DNA from: Deltaproteobacteria bacterium
GTDB taxonomy: Bacteria; Myxococcota_A; UBA9160
NCBI GenBank assembly: GCA_020849175.1
Contig: JADLGR010000056.1
Span: 1 to 32,537, forward strand
Length of the DNA stretch: 32,537 bases
Direction: 5' to 3'
Shown here: positions 29,308-32,537 of the stretch, in pieces
How positions within the stretch are numbered: the stretch's first letter is position 1
How the letters are laid out: each line of letters begins with the position of its first letter
The notes under the pieces: model-generated
The model's input: only the letters and a program-made list of their open reading frames with translations
Database searches by the model: none
Told to the model about the DNA's origin: nothing
Position numbers and translations under genes: made by a program

Positions 29308-30948
29308 ATGCCTGCCAGGCAGATCGCCTACGGCGAGTCCGCTCGCCAGCGCCTGCTGCGAGGGGTCGACGCCCTCGCCAACGCCGTCGCGGTGACCCTC
29401 GGGCCGCGCGGACGCAACGTCCTGATCGAGAAGTCCTGGGGAGCACCGCTCACGACCAAGGATGGCGTGACGGTCGCCAAGGAGATCGATCTCGCCGACA
29501 AGGCCGAGAACGTCGGCGCGCGCATGGTGCGGGAGGTCGCGAGCAAGACCTCCGATGTCGCGGGGGACGGTACGACGACCGCCACGGTGCTCGCGCAGGC
29601 GATCCTGCACGAGGGCGTTCGCCGCATCGCGAGCGGCGCCAATCCGATGGAGCTCAAGCGCGGCATCGACCGCGCCGTCGCGGCAGTGGTCGCGGATCTC
29701 GCGAAGCAGAGTCAGCCCCTTCGCGGCCGCGCGGACATCGCGCAGGTCGGCACCATCTCGGCCAATGGCGACGAGGAGGTCGGTGCCCAGCTCGCCGAGT
29801 CGATGGAGAAGGTCGGCAAGGAAGGCGTCATCACGGTCGAAGAGGGCAAGGCTCTCCAGACCGAATTCGAGATCGTCGAGGGCATGCGCTTCGACCGCGG
29901 CTATCTCTCGCCGTACATGGTCACCGACCCGGAGCGGATGGAGGCCGTGCTCGAAGACGCGCTCATCCTCATCCACGAGAAGAAGATCTCGGTGATGAAG
30001 GACCTGCTTCCCCTGCTCGAGCAGGTGGCTCGCTCGGGCAAGCCGCTGCTCATCATCGCGGAGGAGGTCGAGGGCGAGGCGCTCGCGACGCTGGTCGTCA
30101 ACAAGATTCGCGGCGTGATCAAGGTCGCGGCGGTGAAGGCGCCTGGCTTCGGGGACCGCCGCAAGGCGATGCTTCAGGACATCGCGATCCTCACGGGCGG
30201 CAAGGCCATTACCGAGGACCTCGGGCAGAAGCTCGAGGCCGTCGCACTCTCCGACCTCGGTCAGGCCCGCAAGATCGTGATCGATCGCGACAACACGACG
30301 ATCGTCGAGGGCCGCGGCAAGAAGACCGAGATCGAGGGGCGCAAGACGCAGATCCGCAACGAGATCGAGGACACGACGTCCGACTACGATCGTGAGAAGC
30401 TGCAGGAGCGACTCGCGAAGCTCGCGGGCGGCGTGGCCGTGCTGCGGGTCGGTGCGGCCACCGAGGCCGAGATGAAGGAGAAGAAGGCGCGCGTCGAGGA
30501 CGCGCTCCACGCGACGCGCGCGGCCGTCGAAGAGGGCATCGTGCCGGGGGGAGGCGTTGCGCTGCTGCGCGCCGCCGCGAGCCTCGACGGGCTGACGGGC
30601 CTTACCGAGGACGAGGTCTCGGGCGCCGACATCGTTCGCCGCGCGACGCGCGAGCCGATCCGGCGCATCGCGAGCAATGCGGGGATCGACGGATCGATCG
30701 TCGTCGAGCGCGTACTCGCGGGCAAGGGCGCCTTCGGCTTCAACGCCCGCACCGAGGAGTACGGCGACCTCGTGAAGGAGGGTGTCATCGACCCGACGAA
30801 GGTCGTTCGCTCCGCACTCCAGAACGCCGCCAGCGTCGCGAGCCTGCTGCTCACGACCGAGGCGCTCGTGACGGACAAGCCGGCGAAGAAGGCCGGCGCA
30901 CACGATCACGGGGGTGGCGAGGACATGGGAGACATGGACGACATGTGA
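29308..30948 (+). CDS. groEL: Chaperonin GroEL, solo copy
   Basis: A 546-aa group I chaperonin that folds proteins inside an ATP-driven double ring. ATP-binding and hydrolysis motifs are present: [20 protein letters not shown] and [13 protein letters not shown] with catalytic Asp87. VVKAPGFG-type ([18 protein letters not shown]) and [12 protein letters not shown] segments are also intact. The C-terminal tail is [15 protein letters not shown], acidic and Met/His-containing, instead of the usual GGM repeats that line the cavity floor. No groES lies upstream; the gene follows a tRNA and has its own promoter and terminator. It is probably a second or specialised GroEL, using groES from elsewhere. 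GGAGG lies about 10 nt before the ATG. Confidence 0.97.
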   Translation: MPARQIAYGESARQRLLRGVDALANAVAVTLGPRGRNVLIEKSWGAPLTTKDGVTVAKEIDLADKAENVGARMVREVASKTSDVAGDGTTTATVLAQAILHEGVRRIASGANPMELKRGIDRAVAAVVADLAKQSQPLRGRADIAQVGTISANGDEEVGAQLAESMEKVGKEGVITVEEGKALQTEFEIVEGMRFDRGYLSPYMVTDPERMEAVLEDALILIHEKKISVMKDLLPLLEQVARSGKPLLIIAEEVEGEALATLVVNKIRGVIKVAAVKAPGFGDRRKAMLQDIAILTGGKAITEDLGQKLEAVALSDLGQARKIVIDRDNTTIVEGRGKKTEIEGRKTQIRNEIEDTTSDYDREKLQERLAKLAGGVAVLRVGAATEAEMKEKKARVEDALHATRAAVEEGIVPGGGVALLRAAASLDGLTGLTEDEVSGADIVRRATREPIRRIASNAGIDGSIVVERVLAGKGAFGFNARTEEYGDLVKEGVIDPTKVVRSALQNAASVASLLLTTEALVTDKPAKKAGAHDHGGGEDMGDMDDM

Positions 30949-30990
30949 GCGCTGGGTCTGCACGCCCGCCACGAGCGCTGCACGAAACGA

Positions 30991-31018
30991 GGGCCGGGAG
31001 CGTCGCCGCTCCCGGCCC
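30991..31018 (+). terminator. Strong intrinsic terminator after groEL
   Basis: A perfect 12-bp stem, GGGCCGGGAGCG with CGCTCCCGGCCC around a TCGC loop, followed by TTCTTCGT. It lies 43 nt after the groEL stop. Read on the other strand it is followed by TCGTTTCGT, so it may also stop transcription of the convergent gene at 31076. Confidence 0.9.
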
Positions 31019-31075
31019 TTCTTCGTCCTGGCTGCCGCGTTCGCGTGCTGTGGCCGCGCGCGGAGCCCGGCGCCG

Positions 31076-32537
31076 TCAGGGCGCGAGGTTCACGAACAGG
31101 CCGAGGTAGTTGTTCACCTTGCGCAGCTCGACGAGCTGGAGCTGGAGGCCGAGGAAGCTCGGCATGGGGAACGACCCGAGCGCCGAGCCGAGCTCGGGCA
31201 GGGCGAGCGCGAGGATCTGCGGCAGGAACCCCTGTAGCGTCGCCTCGCTGCTCGCCGAGATGTTGATCGATCCGCTCAGGTAGCTGAGCACGCTCACCGT
31301 GATGTCGGCGGGCAGTATCGTCCCGAACGTTGGCGTGAGTGACGCCGTCTGGTTGTCGAAGCTGAAGTTGAGGCCGATGCGCGCGTCGAAGGCGACCTTC
31401 AGGTACTCGACTTCGTTCGCGAACGAGTCGTGGCCGAGCACCGTGCCGATCACCTGGGGAACGCGCAGGTCGGAGATCTCACCGCCGGGGCCGTCCTGGC
31501 CGGTGAGGAAGGGCGCGAGCGTGGGCTTCACGCGCAGGACGAGCGGCGTCGACCCCGGGAGGTTCGAGAACTCCGGCAGGAACAGCGCCAGCAGGCTCGC
31601 AGTCAGGGGGACCCCCTGGAACTCGGTGACATCGAGCTGGAGCAGTCCACTCTCGGTCTCGGCCTTGAGGAGCTGATTGAAGGTGCCCGACGAGATCGCG
31701 AGGCCGAGCCCGTACGGCTGGTTCGTGACGGGCGTGTTCGCACCCAGGGTCGGGAAGGTCTCCGCCGGGTTCGACGAGTAGAGCTGGTCGGGCGAGCCGG
31801 GTGTCGGATCCGGCTGCGTGACGCGCGAGGCGGTGCGGTAGGTCAGGCCGGTGGTGTCCTCGGCGATGTTCTCGAGGTCGGCATTCAGCGTCACGCCGAG
31901 CGCGGTGCCGATCGGTCCGGCGATCGAAAGGCCTGCGAGCGTCGCCTGGATTGCCGCGGCGATCGGCGCGTCCTGCGGGCCGCTTCCGTCGGGGTCGCGC
32001 AGGTTCGTGACGAGGCCGTCGTGCACCATCGGCTGGACGTCTCCGATCACGAGCTGGATGATGTCGCCAATGATCGGCCAGTCGCACACGCCGCTGTCGA
32101 AGCTGTTGTTGAAGTTCACGAAGCCGACACCGACGTCTCCCTGCTGGTTGACGTTCACGTTGTTCGCGGGAACGCCCGGCACCTGGTCGTAGTTGCCGCT
32201 CACGTTGGTGGTGGACGCCGTGAGGTGGCCGTCGCAGCTAACCGCGCCGGTCACTCGGTAGTTGATCCGAATGTTCTGGACCGCGACGAGGACGTTGGTG
32301 AGGTTCGTGATCGCGTCGAGGTTGACCCCGACCGGCTGCGAGTAGGTGACCGACGAGGCGTTCACATCGACTCGCCCGGCGCAGCCGAACCAGGTGTCGA
32401 TCACGCAGTAGTCGTCCACGATGGGGTTCGCAGCGAGGATCATCGACGAGATGTCGAAGGATCCGTTGATCATGCTCTGGATCGTCGGCTCGAGCTGGTT
32501 GAGGCCGGTGTCGTTGATTCGCATGCCGATGCCACTG
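31076..32537 (-). CDS. BPI/LBP/CETP-like (TULIP) lipid-binding protein, 5' end outside window
   Basis: At least 486 residues; the frame is open to the window edge, so the start and signal peptide are missing. The first visible residues, GMRINDTGLNQLEPTI, match the opening of BPI/LBP (a RIT-x-x-GL pattern). Two cysteines 50 residues apart (VSCDG and GVCDW) sit where the N-domain disulfide of BPI lies, followed by VQPMVHDGL, like the LQPYLQTL segment of LBP. After a Pro-rich linker, PYGLGLAISSGTFNQLLKAE resembles the BPI C-domain opening, and the end FPMPSFLGLQLQLVELRKVN resembles the LBP terminus. Two-domain length also agrees. I infer a secreted or periplasmic boomerang-shaped carrier of lipid or LPS-like ligands. 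This rests on motifs recalled from memory, not a search. Confidence 0.72.
   Translation of the reverse strand, partial: SGIGMRINDTGLNQLEPTIQSMINGSFDISSMILAANPIVDDYCVIDTWFGCAGRVDVNASSVTYSQPVGVNLDAITNLTNVLVAVQNIRINYRVTGAVSCDGHLTASTTNVSGNYDQVPGVPANNVNVNQQGDVGVGFVNFNNSFDSGVCDWPIIGDIIQLVIGDVQPMVHDGLVTNLRDPDGSGPQDAPIAAAIQATLAGLSIAGPIGTALGVTLNADLENIAEDTTGLTYRTASRVTQPDPTPGSPDQLYSSNPAETFPTLGANTPVTNQPYGLGLAISSGTFNQLLKAETESGLLQLDVTEFQGVPLTASLLALFLPEFSNLPGSTPLVLRVKPTLAPFLTGQDGPGGEISDLRVPQVIGTVLGHDSFANEVEYLKVAFDARIGLNFSFDNQTASLTPTFGTILPADITVSVLSYLSGSINISASSEATLQGFLPQILALALPELGSALGSFPMPSFLGLQLQLVELRKVNNYLGLFVNLAP

Noticed and set aside
29245-30972. 575-aa minus-strand frame opposite groEL
   Set aside because: It is a mirror of the highly conserved groEL codons; no independent start signal or motif.
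1-32537. CRISPR arrays, insertion sequences and long direct repeats
   Set aside because: No regularly spaced repeats, transposase motifs or terminal inverted repeats were seen. The simple GC-rich runs are coding low complexity.

Overview
The window is a dense, high-GC stretch of a chromosome from a Gram-negative bacterium (outer-membrane TonB receptor, lipoproteins, heptose-phosphate phosphatase). Two secreted proteins end in PEP-CTERM sorting tails, there is a groEL without a neighbouring groES, and short genes are tightly coupled by 4-nt stop/start overlaps. Together these suggest an uncharacterised lineage of the former Deltaproteobacteria (Myxococcota- or Binatota-like). That placement is inference; no rRNA is present. 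I see no phage, transposon or CRISPR signature.

Left end (1-5293): the tail of a PilZ protein, an amidase-signature hydrolase, a minus-strand pair (site-2 protease with CBS domains, then a PEP-CTERM protein with a phytase-esterase-like domain), and a divergent dienelactone hydrolase.

Centre-left (5390-12721), the most interesting region: a sigma70-type promoter drives a full cobalamin (B12) riboswitch. It is followed by six same-strand, closely packed genes: a DUF4465 protein with a PEP-CTERM anchor, a BtuB-like TonB-dependent receptor, a lipoprotein that looks like a beta-propeller (BtuG-like by context), a membrane-anchored unknown, a second surface lipoprotein, and a minimal TonB C-terminal-domain protein. 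I read this as a B12-repressed capture and outer-membrane uptake system. It resembles, in gene content as I recall it, the B12 surface loci of Bacteroidetes, but uses PEP-CTERM anchoring and its own TonB-like protein. No BtuCDF ABC transporter lies in the window.

Middle (12708-20386): a class-V aminotransferase on the minus strand, then a plus-strand run of small membrane protein, dGTPase-like HD hydrolase, CutA, an unknown protein, a 947-aa protein ending in a DHH phosphoesterase-like domain, and QueE. QueE has no ATG/GTG/TTG start that would include its conserved N-terminus.

Right (20433-26367, minus strand): moxR, DUF58 and transglutaminase genes, a 24-codon micro-ORF resembling the start of PlsX, and gmhB, plus a separate predicted-aminopeptidase lipoprotein that overlaps prmA head to head.

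Far right (26336-32537): prmA, a fused P-loop kinase/dCMP deaminase, a TolB/FlgO-like secreted protein, an elongator tRNA-Met(CAU), a solo groEL with a strong terminator, and a minus-strand gene cut by the window edge. Its product carries hallmarks of the animal BPI/LBP/CETP lipid-binding family from end to end.
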